Below are positions 22,140 to 30,600 of a stretch of DNA of 64,000 nucleotides, in pieces (position 1 is the stretch's first letter; each line of letters opens with the position of its first letter). The notes below the pieces were generated by a model. The model saw only the letters and a list, made by a program, of their open reading frames with translations, was not told the origin of the DNA and ran no database searches. The stretch covers positions 2,563,501-2,627,500 of the forward strand of contig JAGFXX010000001.1 in NCBI GenBank assembly GCA_017599285.1, read 5' to 3'. The position numbers and the translations under genes are program-made. Source of the DNA: Cereibacter azotoformans (GTDB lineage Bacteria > Pseudomonadota > Alphaproteobacteria > Rhodobacterales > Rhodobacteraceae).

Positions 22140-22734
22140 TCGGTTCGTCCCAGCCCATCAGGTCGAGCTCTGCCCGCGTGGGAAGGAAATCGAAGCAGCG
22201 TTGCGCCAGTTCCATCCGACCCTCGCGCAGGAGCCGCGCCTCGAGTTCCTCCTTCAGCCGGTGGAGGTGAAGCACATCCGAGGCGGCATAGTCCTTCTGG
22301 GCATCTGTCAGTTCGGCCGCGCCCCAGTCCGAGGTCTGCTGCTGCTTTGACACATCGACCCCCACCAGTTCGAGCAGGAGATACTTGAGTCCGTGCCGGT
22401 CGGTGAAGGTGCGCACCATCTTCGAGGCGATCTTGGTGCACCAGACCGGCTCGGTCCGCACGCCGAAGGCGCGCTGCAGGGCCGCGATGTCGAAGCGGCC
22501 GAAGTGGAACAGCTTCAGCACCTGCGGATCGGTCAGCAGACGTTCAAGATTCGGTGCGCGGGTCTGCCCGCGCTCGATCTGCACCAGATGCGCGTCGCCA
22601 TCCCCTGCCGAGAGCTGCACGACGCACAGACGATCCCGCCGCGGGTCGAGGCCCATGGTCTCGGTGTCGATGGCGACCACCCGGCCGAGATCGAGCCCGT
22701 CCGGCAAGTCATTCCGATGCAGGTGGATTGTCAC
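22120..22734 (-). CDS. rnd: Ribonuclease D-like 3'-5' exoribonuclease
   Basis: A 204-residue DEDD exonuclease. ExoI motif 'VAIDTETMGL' is near residue 20, the second motif lies around 'FHFGRFDIAAL' and the third around 'AASDVLHLHRLKEEL', with the Y of the DEDDy type in 'DYAASD'. It is shorter than E. coli RNase D (no HRDC domains), as is usual for this alphaproteobacterial form. I choose GTG at 22734, preceded by GAAGGA; the frame stays open further up only by running into the tRNA-Leu gene. It is probably involved in tRNA 3'-end maturation and sits 33 bases downstream of a tRNA. Confidence 0.88.
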   Translation of the reverse strand: MTIHLHRNDLPDGLDLGRVVAIDTETMGLDPRRDRLCVVQLSAGDGDAHLVQIERGQTRAPNLERLLTDPQVLKLFHFGRFDIAALQRAFGVRTEPVWCTKIASKMVRTFTDRHGLKYLLLELVGVDVSKQQQTSDWGAAELTDAQKDYAASDVLHLHRLKEELEARLLREGRMELAQRCFDFLPTRAELDLMGWDEPNDIFHH

Positions 22735-22767
22735 TGTCTGATCCTTCGAATTGGCACGAAGGATCGA

Positions 22768-22852
22768 TGGTGCCCAGGAGAGGACTCGAACCTCCACGCC
22801 TTGCGGCACACGGACCTGAACCGTGCGCGTCTACCAATTCCGCCACCTGGGC
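22768..22852 (-). tRNA. tRNA-Leu (anticodon CAG)
   Basis: An 85-nt class II tRNA on the minus strand with encoded CCA. The acceptor pairs GCCCAGG with CCTGGGC. The D arm contains 'AATTGGTAGAC', the anticodon stem CACGG/CCGTG encloses CAG, there is a long variable arm, and the T loop is GGTTCGAGTCC. All parts match leucine tRNA. Confidence 0.95.
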
Positions 22853-23003
22853 CGGTGTCGTGAGCCGCGATGTATATGGGGGATTCGGCAGTGTCAACGG
22901 GGTGTCACGAAAAATCCGCAGGATCATTCACGCTTGTTCCGCTGCCGCCGTAAAGTTATGGGAAGGGGCAATCTTTGGGGCCAAGCCGGGGTGAGGACGG
23001 AAG

Positions 23004-23990
23004 ATGAGCAAGCTGGTGACGATCTACGGCGGGTCGGGCTTCGTGGGGCGCTACATCGCGCGCCGGATGGCCCAGCAGGGCTGGCGCGTTCGCGTCGCCG
23101 TCCGCCGTCCGAACGAGGCGCTGTTCGTCAAGCCCTACGGGGTGGTCGGGCAGGTCGAGCCGGTGTTCTGCAACATCCGTGACGATGCTTCCGTGCGGGC
23201 GGTGATGCACGGAGCCGATGCGGTGGTGAACTGCGTGGGCATCCTGGCCGAGGCCGGAAAGAACCGCTTCCAGTCGGTGCAGGCCGAGGGCGCCGCCCGC
23301 GTGGCGCGGCTGGCCGCGGCCGAGGGCGTGCAGGCGCTGGTCCAGATCTCGGCCATCGGCGCCGATGCGGATTCTCCCAGCGCCTATGCGCGCAGCAAGG
23401 CCGCCGGCGAGGCCGCCGTGCTTCAGGCCTTCCCGCGCGCGGTGATCCTGCGCCCCTCGGTGATCTTCGGGCCCGAGGATGATTTCTTCAACCGCTTCGC
23501 GCGCATGGCCCGCTTCAGCCCGGTTCTGCCGGTCGTGGGCGGCGAGACCCGGTTTCAGCCGGTGTTCGTGGACGATGTGGCGCAGGCCGCCGTGGCGGGT
23601 GTGCTGGGCCGGGCGGCGCCCGGCATCTACGAGCTTGGCGGCCCCGACGCCGAGAGCTTCCGCGCGCTGATGCAGATGCTGCTGCGGGTGATCGAGCGGC
23701 GCAAGATGATCGTCAACGTGCCCTTCGGCGTGGCGAGGCTGATGGCGGCGACGCTGGATCTGCTCCAGACGGTGACGCTCGGGCTTCTGGCCAACAAGAC
23801 GCTGACGCGGGATCAGGTGCGTAACCTTGCGCGCGACAATGTGGTCTCGCCCGGCGCCCGAGGGCTCGCGGATCTCGGGATCTCGCCCACCGCGATGGAG
23901 GCGGTGCTGCCCGAATATCTCTGGAGCTATCGCCCCTCGGGTCAATATGCCTCGATCAAGGCCTCGGCCCGCAACCTGCGCAAGACCTGA
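23004..23990 (+). CDS. NDUFA9-like NAD(P)-dependent SDR protein (complex I-associated family)
   Basis: A 328-residue atypical short-chain dehydrogenase. The N-terminal Rossmann motif is 'VTIYGGSGFVGRYIARRMA'. 'VVNCVGIL', 'QISAIGAD' and 'YARSKAAGE' replace the usual catalytic Tyr-x-x-x-Lys region, as in the 39-kDa (NDUFA9) family. Homologues in alphaproteobacteria are annotated as complex I NDUFA9 subunit proteins; a structural NADPH-binding role is known for the mitochondrial one. Whether this copy associates with complex I is inference. It is followed 33 bases later by uppP and may share its transcript. Confidence 0.85.
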   Translation: MSKLVTIYGGSGFVGRYIARRMAQQGWRVRVAVRRPNEALFVKPYGVVGQVEPVFCNIRDDASVRAVMHGADAVVNCVGILAEAGKNRFQSVQAEGAARVARLAAAEGVQALVQISAIGADADSPSAYARSKAAGEAAVLQAFPRAVILRPSVIFGPEDDFFNRFARMARFSPVLPVVGGETRFQPVFVDDVAQAAVAGVLGRAAPGIYELGGPDAESFRALMQMLLRVIERRKMIVNVPFGVARLMAATLDLLQTVTLGLLANKTLTRDQVRNLARDNVVSPGARGLADLGISPTAMEAVLPEYLWSYRPSGQYASIKASARNLRKT

Positions 23991-24023
23991 GACGGGCCCG
24001 ATCTGAATCAACACGGAGCGACC

Positions 24024-24830
24024 ATGACGGATTCGACCACGCTGGTCGCGCTTGTTCTCGGACTGCTGGAAGGCCTCACGGAATTCATTCCCGTCTCCTC
24101 GACGGGGCATCTTCTGCTTGCAGGCCACTTCCTCGGATTTGAGAGCGCGGGCCGCAGCTTCGAGGTGGTGATCCAGCTCGGGGCGGTGCTCGCGGTGCTG
24201 ACGGTCTATGCGTCGAAACTGATCTCGGTGATCCGGGCGGCGCCGCGGGATCCGCAGGCGGCGCGCTTTCTCGCGGCGGTGCTGCTGGCGTTCCTGCCGG
24301 CGGTGGTGGTCGGCGTGATGGCGCACGGCTTCATCAAGACCGTGCTGTTCGAGACGCCCATCCTGATCGCGATCATGCTGATCCTGGGCGGCATCATCCT
24401 GCTCTTCGTGGACCGGATGGCGCCCGCGCCGCGCTACAATGACGTGACGGAGGTGCCGCTCGGGGTGGCGCTGAAGATCGGGTTCTTCCAGTGTCTCGCC
24501 ATGGTCCCCGGCGTCTCGCGATCGGGGGCGACCATCGTGGGCGCCCTTCTGCTCGGAACGGGAAAGCGTGCCGCGGCCGAGTTCTCCTTCTTTCTGTCCA
24601 TGCCGACGATGGCGGGGGCCTTTGCCTTCGACCTCTACAAGAACCGCGACGTCCTGGACGCCGGGGCGCTGGGCGAGATCGCCGTCGGCTTCGTCGCCGC
24701 CTTCCTTGCCGCCGTTCTCGTGGTCCGCTGGCTGCTCGGCTATGTCAGCCGGCACGGATATTCCTTGTTCGGCTGGTGGCGAATCATCGTGGGCTCGATT
24801 GCTCTGGCGGCCCTTCTGAAAGGCTTCTGA
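24024..24830 (+). CDS. uppP: Undecaprenyl-diphosphatase UppP (BacA)
   Basis: A 268-residue membrane protein with about eight hydrophobic segments. The two catalytic motifs are present: '[17 protein letters not shown]' near residue 17 and '[10 protein letters not shown]' near residue 160. It dephosphorylates undecaprenyl diphosphate to recycle the lipid carrier for peptidoglycan and other polymers, and its overexpression gives bacitracin resistance. GGAG stands before the ATG. Confidence 0.97.
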   Translation: MTDSTTLVALVLGLLEGLTEFIPVSSTGHLLLAGHFLGFESAGRSFEVVIQLGAVLAVLTVYASKLISVIRAAPRDPQAARFLAAVLLAFLPAVVVGVMAHGFIKTVLFETPILIAIMLILGGIILLFVDRMAPAPRYNDVTEVPLGVALKIGFFQCLAMVPGVSRSGATIVGALLLGTGKRAAAEFSFFLSMPTMAGAFAFDLYKNRDVLDAGALGEIAVGFVAAFLAAVLVVRWLLGYVSRHGYSLFGWWRIIVGSIALAALLKGF

Positions 24831-24847
24831 GGCGATAGGTAACATGT

Positions 24848-24940
24848 GCTGACCTAAATGCGGCGAAAAAGTCCCTTCCAGACCGCCGAACCGAGAAAAA
24901 AGCTCTAAATAGGTCAGCTATACTGACTTTTATCGCTGAC
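24848..24940. promoter_or_regulatory. Cluster of GCTGAC/GTCAGC repeats upstream of gltD
   Basis: GCTGACCTA (24848-24856) is the exact inverted copy of TAGGTCAGC (24910-24918). The second half belongs to a tight palindrome GTCAG-ctata-CTGAC (24913-24927), and another GCTGAC lies at 24935-24940. TATACT inside the palindrome resembles a -10 box. The region is AT-rich compared with its neighbours and probably contains the gltD promoter and an operator; the binding protein is unknown. Confidence 0.5.
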
Positions 24941-24994
24941 GACCCTGCTGTATGAGGTCCGAACCCCGCAGTCGGCCTCGAGGGAGGGCTCAGC

Positions 24995-26422
24995 ATGGCA
25001 AAAGAACCGATGCTCCAGTTCGTCAAGATGGCGAGGGAGACCCCCGAGAAACGTCCGGCCAACCTGCGGTCGCACGATTTCCATGAGATCTACCGCGAGT
25101 TCGCCGCTGCCAAGGCCGCCGAGCAAGCCAGCCGCTGCAGCCAGTGCGGTGTTCCCTTCTGCCAGTCGCACTGCCCGCTGCACAACAACATTCCCGACTG
25201 GCTGCGCCTGACCGCCACGGGCCGGCTTCAGGAAGCCTACGAGATCAGCCAGGCCACCAACACCTTCCCCGAGATCTGCGGCCGCATCTGCCCGCAGGAC
25301 CGTCTGTGCGAGGGCAACTGCGTGATCGAGCAGTCGGGCCACGGCACGGTGACCATCGGCGCGGTCGAGAAATACATCACCGACATGGCCTGGGAGAACG
25401 GCTGGGTGACGCCCGGCCGCCCCATGCACGAGCGGTCGGAATCGGTGGGCATCATCGGGGCAGGGCCGGGGGGGCTTGCCGCCGCCGATGCGCTGCGCCG
25501 CGCCGGGCTTCAGGTCACGGTCTATGACCGCTACGACCGGGCCGGCGGCCTGCTGACCTACGGCATTCCGGGCTTCAAGCTGGAGAAGGACGTGGTCATG
25601 CGCCGCGTCGAGCAGCTCGAGCAGGCGGGCGTGCAATTCGTGCTCAACTGCAATGTGGGCGAGGATCTCAGCTTCGACGCGATCCGGGGCCAGCATGACG
25701 CGGTGCTGATCGCGACGGGCGTGTACAAGCAGCGCGACCTTGCGGCGCCGGGCGTGGGCTCGGCGGGCGTGGTGCAGGCGCTCGACTATCTGACCCTGTC
25801 CAACCGGCGCAGCTTCGGCGACGAGGTCGATGCCGACGGGCTCGATGCCAGCGGCAAGCGCGTCGTGGTGATCGGCGGCGGCGACACGGCGATGGACTGC
25901 GTGCGCACCGCCATCCGTCAGGGCGCCACCAGCGTGAAATGCCTCTATCGCCGCGACCGGGCCAACATGCCGGGCTCGCAGCGCGAGGTCGCCAACGCCG
26001 AGGAGGAAGGTGTCGAGTTCGTCTGGCTCGCGGCGCCGCGCGGTTTCATTGCGGGCGACGCGGTCGAGGGCGTGATCGTGCAGAAGATGCGGCTGGGCGA
26101 GCCCGACGCATCCGGCCGGCAGATGCCCGAGGTGATCGAAGGCGCCGACTATGTCGAGCCGGCCGATCTCGCCATCATGGCGCTGGGCTTCGAGCCCGAG
26201 GATCTGCCGACGCTCTGGGGGGTGCCCGAACTGGCCGTGACGCGCTGGGGCACGATCAAGGCCGACTTCCGCACCCATGCGACCAGCCTGCCCGGCGTTT
26301 ATGCCGTGGGCGACATCGTGCGGGGCGCGAGCCTCGTCGTCTGGGCCATCCGCGACGGCCGCGAAGCGGCGGACGCGATCCTCGACTATCTGGCGCAACC
26401 GGCCATCGCCGCGGCCGAATAG
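24995..26422 (+). CDS. gltD: Glutamate synthase (NADPH) small subunit
   Basis: A 475-residue FAD/NADPH subunit of GOGAT. The N-terminal cysteine motifs 'CSQCGVPFCQSHCPLHN' and 'CGRICPQDRLCEGNC' bind the two 4Fe-4S clusters. The FAD-binding 'IIGAGPGGLAAADALRRAG' starts near residue 151 and the NADPH-binding 'VVVIGGGDTAMDCVRTA' near 290. C-terminal 'GVYAVGDIVRGASLVVWAI' completes the flavoprotein fold. It supplies electrons to GltB for glutamine plus 2-oxoglutarate to two glutamate. Here gltD precedes gltB and is separated from it by two small genes. Confidence 0.97.
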   Translation: MAKEPMLQFVKMARETPEKRPANLRSHDFHEIYREFAAAKAAEQASRCSQCGVPFCQSHCPLHNNIPDWLRLTATGRLQEAYEISQATNTFPEICGRICPQDRLCEGNCVIEQSGHGTVTIGAVEKYITDMAWENGWVTPGRPMHERSESVGIIGAGPGGLAAADALRRAGLQVTVYDRYDRAGGLLTYGIPGFKLEKDVVMRRVEQLEQAGVQFVLNCNVGEDLSFDAIRGQHDAVLIATGVYKQRDLAAPGVGSAGVVQALDYLTLSNRRSFGDEVDADGLDASGKRVVVIGGGDTAMDCVRTAIRQGATSVKCLYRRDRANMPGSQREVANAEEEGVEFVWLAAPRGFIAGDAVEGVIVQKMRLGEPDASGRQMPEVIEGADYVEPADLAIMALGFEPEDLPTLWGVPELAVTRWGTIKADFRTHATSLPGVYAVGDIVRGASLVVWAIRDGREAADAILDYLAQPAIAAAE

Positions 26423-26511
26423 GCGCCTCTCCGCGAAGCGACCGCCCGGAAGGTCCCGGGCGGCCGGTGCGACCGGGACCTGGGGTGCTCCGGGCGCGAG
26501 GTGATGGGACC

Positions 26512-27246
26512 ATGGGCATGACGCTTCTGACGAAGATCCTGGCGGGAGGTCTGGCGCTGGCTGCGGCTGCGCCCGCGCTCGGCTCGGGGCGGACCTTCAC
26601 GCCGCCCGAGGGGTGCACGGCCTTTCTCACCGTGCAATCGCGCGGCTGCCGGGTGTCGCATCACTACCGCTGCGAACAGGACCCGGCCGGCGACCAGTGG
26701 CGCGTGGACTTCGATCAGGATGGCCTCTTCTTCTCGTCCCACATCGACCACGAGGCGCAATGGGTCGAGAGCTACGAGATGTTTCCGACCGTGCGTCAGA
26801 CACTCGACCCGAACCCGGCCGATCCGGCCTCCTTCACCGAGCTTCTGACCGGCGCGGACAGCTACGACTTCGGGCTGACGCGCGACACGGGCGAGCGGAG
26901 CCGCGTGACCGGCTATGACCGGCTGACGGGGCAGAGCTTCACCATCGACGGCGTTGTGCTGCAGGAGACGGAGTTCGAGTTCACCGAGACCAGCATCGGC
27001 GGCACCGTCCTGCGGCAGGCCCATGGCCGGGAATACATCCATCCCGAGTGGCGGCTGTTCTTTGCCGGCCCGACGCAATGGGCGGACGGAACGGGCGGCT
27101 TCCTGCCCGTCGATGGCAGCCCCGTGCAGTTCGTCTTTCCCGGCGAGCCCGGCTTCCTCGTCACCGAACCGATCTTCGACTGCGACGCGATCCTGTCGCA
27201 GGCGCCCGAAGACGGGCAGTTCCTGAAGGTGCGCCATGACCGCTGA
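26512..27246 (+). CDS. Exported protein of unknown function between gltD and gltB
   Basis: A 244-residue protein with a signal peptide ('LAGGLALAAAAPALGSG'). The mature part has cysteines C35, C46 and C54 near the N-terminus and one near the C-terminal 'IFDCDAIL', suggesting two disulfides in the periplasm. The sequence reads as an all-beta domain ('YDFGLTRDTGERSRVTGYDRLTG', 'VLQETEFEFTETS'). I do not recognise the family. ATG 26512 is chosen (GAGGT about eight bases upstream); ATG 26518 is possible. It overlaps the next gene by 11 bp. No link to glutamate synthesis is evident from its sequence. Confidence 0.75.
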   Translation: MGMTLLTKILAGGLALAAAAPALGSGRTFTPPEGCTAFLTVQSRGCRVSHHYRCEQDPAGDQWRVDFDQDGLFFSSHIDHEAQWVESYEMFPTVRQTLDPNPADPASFTELLTGADSYDFGLTRDTGERSRVTGYDRLTGQSFTIDGVVLQETEFEFTETSIGGTVLRQAHGREYIHPEWRLFFAGPTQWADGTGGFLPVDGSPVQFVFPGEPGFLVTEPIFDCDAILSQAPEDGQFLKVRHDR

Positions 27247-27673
27247 ACGGACGGGACATTGCCTCTGCGGGGCGGTGGCGGTCGCCGTGACCCACGCCCC
27301 GCACGAGATCGGTGCCTGCCATTGCGAGATGTGCCGCCGCTGGACGGGCTCGGCCTTCGTCACGATGATGGTCCCCGAGGCCGCCCTTACCGTGACCGGC
27401 GCCGACCATGTCCGGCGCTACGCCTCGTCCGGCTGGGCCGAAAGGTGCTTCTGCGGCACCTGCGGCTCGACCCTCTGGTATCGCCTGACGGCGCCGGGGA
27501 TGCCGCGCGACCATTACCTGGCGGCGGGGCTGCTCGATGACCTGAGCGGCATCCGCCTCGCCCACGAGATCTACATCGACCGCAAGCCCGACGCCTGGAG
27601 CTTCGCCGGTCCGACCCACCAGATGACGGAAGCCGAGTTTCTCGCCACGCTTCCAGCCAGCCCAGAGGAGTGA
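27236..27673 (+). CDS. GFA/CENP-V-type zinc-binding protein
   Basis: A 145-residue protein of the glutathione-dependent formaldehyde-activating (GFA) family. Zinc ligands appear as C9/C11 ('CLCGAVAV'), C28/C30/C33 ('CHCEMCRRW') and C71/C73/C76 ('CFCGTCGSTLW'). The family founder binds glutathione and formaldehyde, but most members have unknown substrates. It starts inside the preceding gene and ends three bases before gltB, so it is translated as part of the gltD-gltB operon. Confidence 0.9.
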   Translation: MTAERTGHCLCGAVAVAVTHAPHEIGACHCEMCRRWTGSAFVTMMVPEAALTVTGADHVRRYASSGWAERCFCGTCGSTLWYRLTAPGMPRDHYLAAGLLDDLSGIRLAHEIYIDRKPDAWSFAGPTHQMTEAEFLATLPASPEE

Positions 27674-27676
27674 GCC

Positions 27677-30600
27677 ATGACGACCTATGATGAAGCCTGG
27701 GTGAAAGCCGAAGAAGCCAAGCGGGCCTGGCTGGATGCACACGGTCTCTACAAGGCCGATGACGAGCGCGCCTCCTGCGGCGTGGGGCTCGTGGTCTCGA
27801 TCTCGGGCAAGCCCTCGCGCAAGGTGGTCGAGAACGGCATCGCCGCGCTCAAGGCGGTCTGGCACCGCGGCGCCGTCGATGCCGACGGCAAGACCGGCGA
27901 CGGCGCGGGCATCCATGTCCAGATCCCGGTCAAGTTCTTCTACGACCAGATCCGCCGCACCGGCCACGAGCCCGACATGAACAAGCTCGTGGCCGTGGGC
28001 CAGGTCTTCCTGCCGCGCACCGATCTTTCGGCGCAGGAGCGGTGCCGGACCATCGTCGAGTCCGAAGTGCTGCGCATGGGCCACTACATCTACGGCTGGC
28101 GCCACGTCCCGGTGGATACGAGCGTTCTGGGCGAGAAGGCCAACGCCACCCGCCCCGAGATCGAGCAGATCCTGATCCGCTGCGAGAAGGACATCGACGA
28201 CGTCCAGTTCGAGCGCGAGCTTTACATCATCCGCCGCCGGATCGAGAAGGCGGCGCAGGCGGCCTCGATCCAGGGGCTCTACCTCTGCTCGCTCTCGTGC
28301 CGGTCGATCATCTACAAGGGCATGATGCTGGCCGAGCAGGTCGCGACCTTCTACCCCGACCTGATGGACGAGCGGTTCGAGAGCGCTTTCGCCATCTACC
28401 ACCAGCGTTACTCGACCAACACCTTCCCGCAATGGTGGCTGGCCCAGCCCTTCCGCATGCTCGCCCACAACGGCGAGATCAACACGATCAAGGGCAACAT
28501 CAACTGGATGAAGAGCCACGAGATCCGCATGGCCTCGTCGGCCTTCGGGGACGCGGCCGAGGACATCAAGCCGATCATCCCGCAGGGCGCCTCGGACTCG
28601 GGCGCGCTGGATGCGGTGTTCGAGGTCATGGTGCGCTCGGGCCGCTCGGCGCCGATGGTCAAGACCATGATGGTCCCCGAAGCCTGGTCCAAGACCACGA
28701 CCGACATGCCCAAGGCCTGGGCGGACATGTACGCCTACTGCAACGCGGTGATGGAGCCGTGGGACGGACCGGCGGCGCTGGCGATGACCGACGGCCGCTG
28801 GGTTTGCGGCGGGCTTGACCGCAACGGCCTGCGCCCGATGCGCTATGTCGTGACCGGCGACGGGCTGCTGATCGCGGGCTCGGAAGCCGGGATGGTGCCG
28901 GTCGATGAGATGAGCGTGCGCGAAAAGGGCGCGCTCGGGCCGGGCCAGCTGATCGCCGTCGACATGGCCGAGGGCAAGCTCTACCACGACGCTCCCCTCA
29001 AGGACATGCTGGCCGCCTCGCAGCCCTTCGGCGACTGGATCGAGAAGGTCGTGGACCTGAACGCGATCCTGGCCGCCGTGCCCGAGCAGCGGATGTTCGA
29101 GCCGGCCGAGCTGCGCAAGCGCCAGATCGCGGCGGGCTTCTCGGTCGAGGAGATCGAGCAGGTCCTCGTGCCGATGGCCGAGGACGGCAAGGAGATGATC
29201 GCCTCGATGGGCGACGACACGCCGCCTGCGGTGCTGTCTTCGGTCTATCGACCGCTGTCGCACTTCTTCCGGCAGAACTTCAGCCAGGTCACGAACCCGC
29301 CGATCGACAGCCTGCGCGAGAGCCGGGTGATGAGCCTCAAGACCCGGTTCGGCAACCTCAAGAACGTGCTGGAAGAACATTCCAGCCAGACCGAGATCCT
29401 GATCCTGGAAAGCCCCTTCGTCGCGAACTCGGAGTTCGAGGCGATGCTGGCCCAGTTCGGCTCGGATGTGGCGACCATCGACTGCACCTTCCCGGCCGAT
29501 CATCACCATGACGCGCTGCGCCACGGGCTCGAGCGCATCCGCGCCGAGGCCGAGGATGCCGTGCGTTCGGGCGCGGCGCACATCGTGCTGACCGACCAGA
29601 ACCAGGGCCCCGATGCCGTGCCGATGCCGATGATCCTCGTGACCTCGGCGGTCCATTCGTGGCTGACCCGCAAGGGGCTGCGGACCTTCTGCTCGATCAA
29701 TGTGCGCTCGGCCGAGTGCATCGACCCGCACTATTTCGCGGTGCTGATCGGCTGCGGCGCCACGACGGTGAACGCCTATCTGGCGCAGGACACCATCGCC
29801 GACCGGATCGAGCGCGGCCTGCTGGAGGGGAACCTCAATGACGCGATGCGCCGCTACCGCGACGCGATCAACGCGGGCCTCCTGAAGATCATGTCGAAGA
29901 TGGGGATCTCGGTGATCTCCTCCTATCGCGGCGGCCTGAACTTCGAGGCCGTGGGTCTCTCGCGCGCCATGGTGGCCGAGTATTTCCCCGGCATGCACAG
30001 CCGCATCTCGGGCATCGGCACCTCGGGCATCCAGCACAAGCTGGAGCAGATCCACGCCAAGGGCTGGCTCGGCGGGTCGGACGTGCTGCCGATCGGCGGC
30101 TTCTACAAGGCGCGGCGCTCGGGCGAAAAGCACGCCTGGGAGGCCTCGACCATGCACATGCTGCAGCAGGCCTGCGACCGGGCGAGCTATGACATCTGGA
30201 AGCAGTTCTCGGCCGCGATGCGGGCCAACCCGCCGATCCACCTGCGCGACCTGCTGGACATCAAGACGCTTGGCCGGCCGGTGCCGATCGAGGAGGTGGA
30301 ATCGATCACCTCGATCCGCAAGCGGTTCGTGACGCCCGGCATGTCGCTGGGGGCGCTGTCGCCCGAGGCGCACAAGACGCTGAATATCGCGATGAACCGG
30401 ATCGGCGCGAAGTCCGACTCCGGTGAGGGCGGCGAGGATCCGGCGCATTTCCTGCCGGAACCCAACGGCGACAATCCCTCGGCCAAGATCAAGCAGGTCG
30501 CCTCGGGTCGCTTCGGCGTCACCGCCGAGTACCTGAACGCCTGCGAAGAGCTTGAGATCAAGGTGGCGCAGGGCGCGAAACCGGGCGAGGGCGGCCAGCT

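Noticed and set aside
22735..22809. Longer N-terminus for RNase D
   Set aside because: The extension would be encoded inside the tRNA-Leu gene and has no homology; GTG 22734 has its own ribosome-binding site.
26512..27673. A mobile element inserted between gltD and gltB
   Set aside because: There are no transposase, inverted repeats or target duplications, base composition equals the surroundings, and the genes overlap as in a settled operon.
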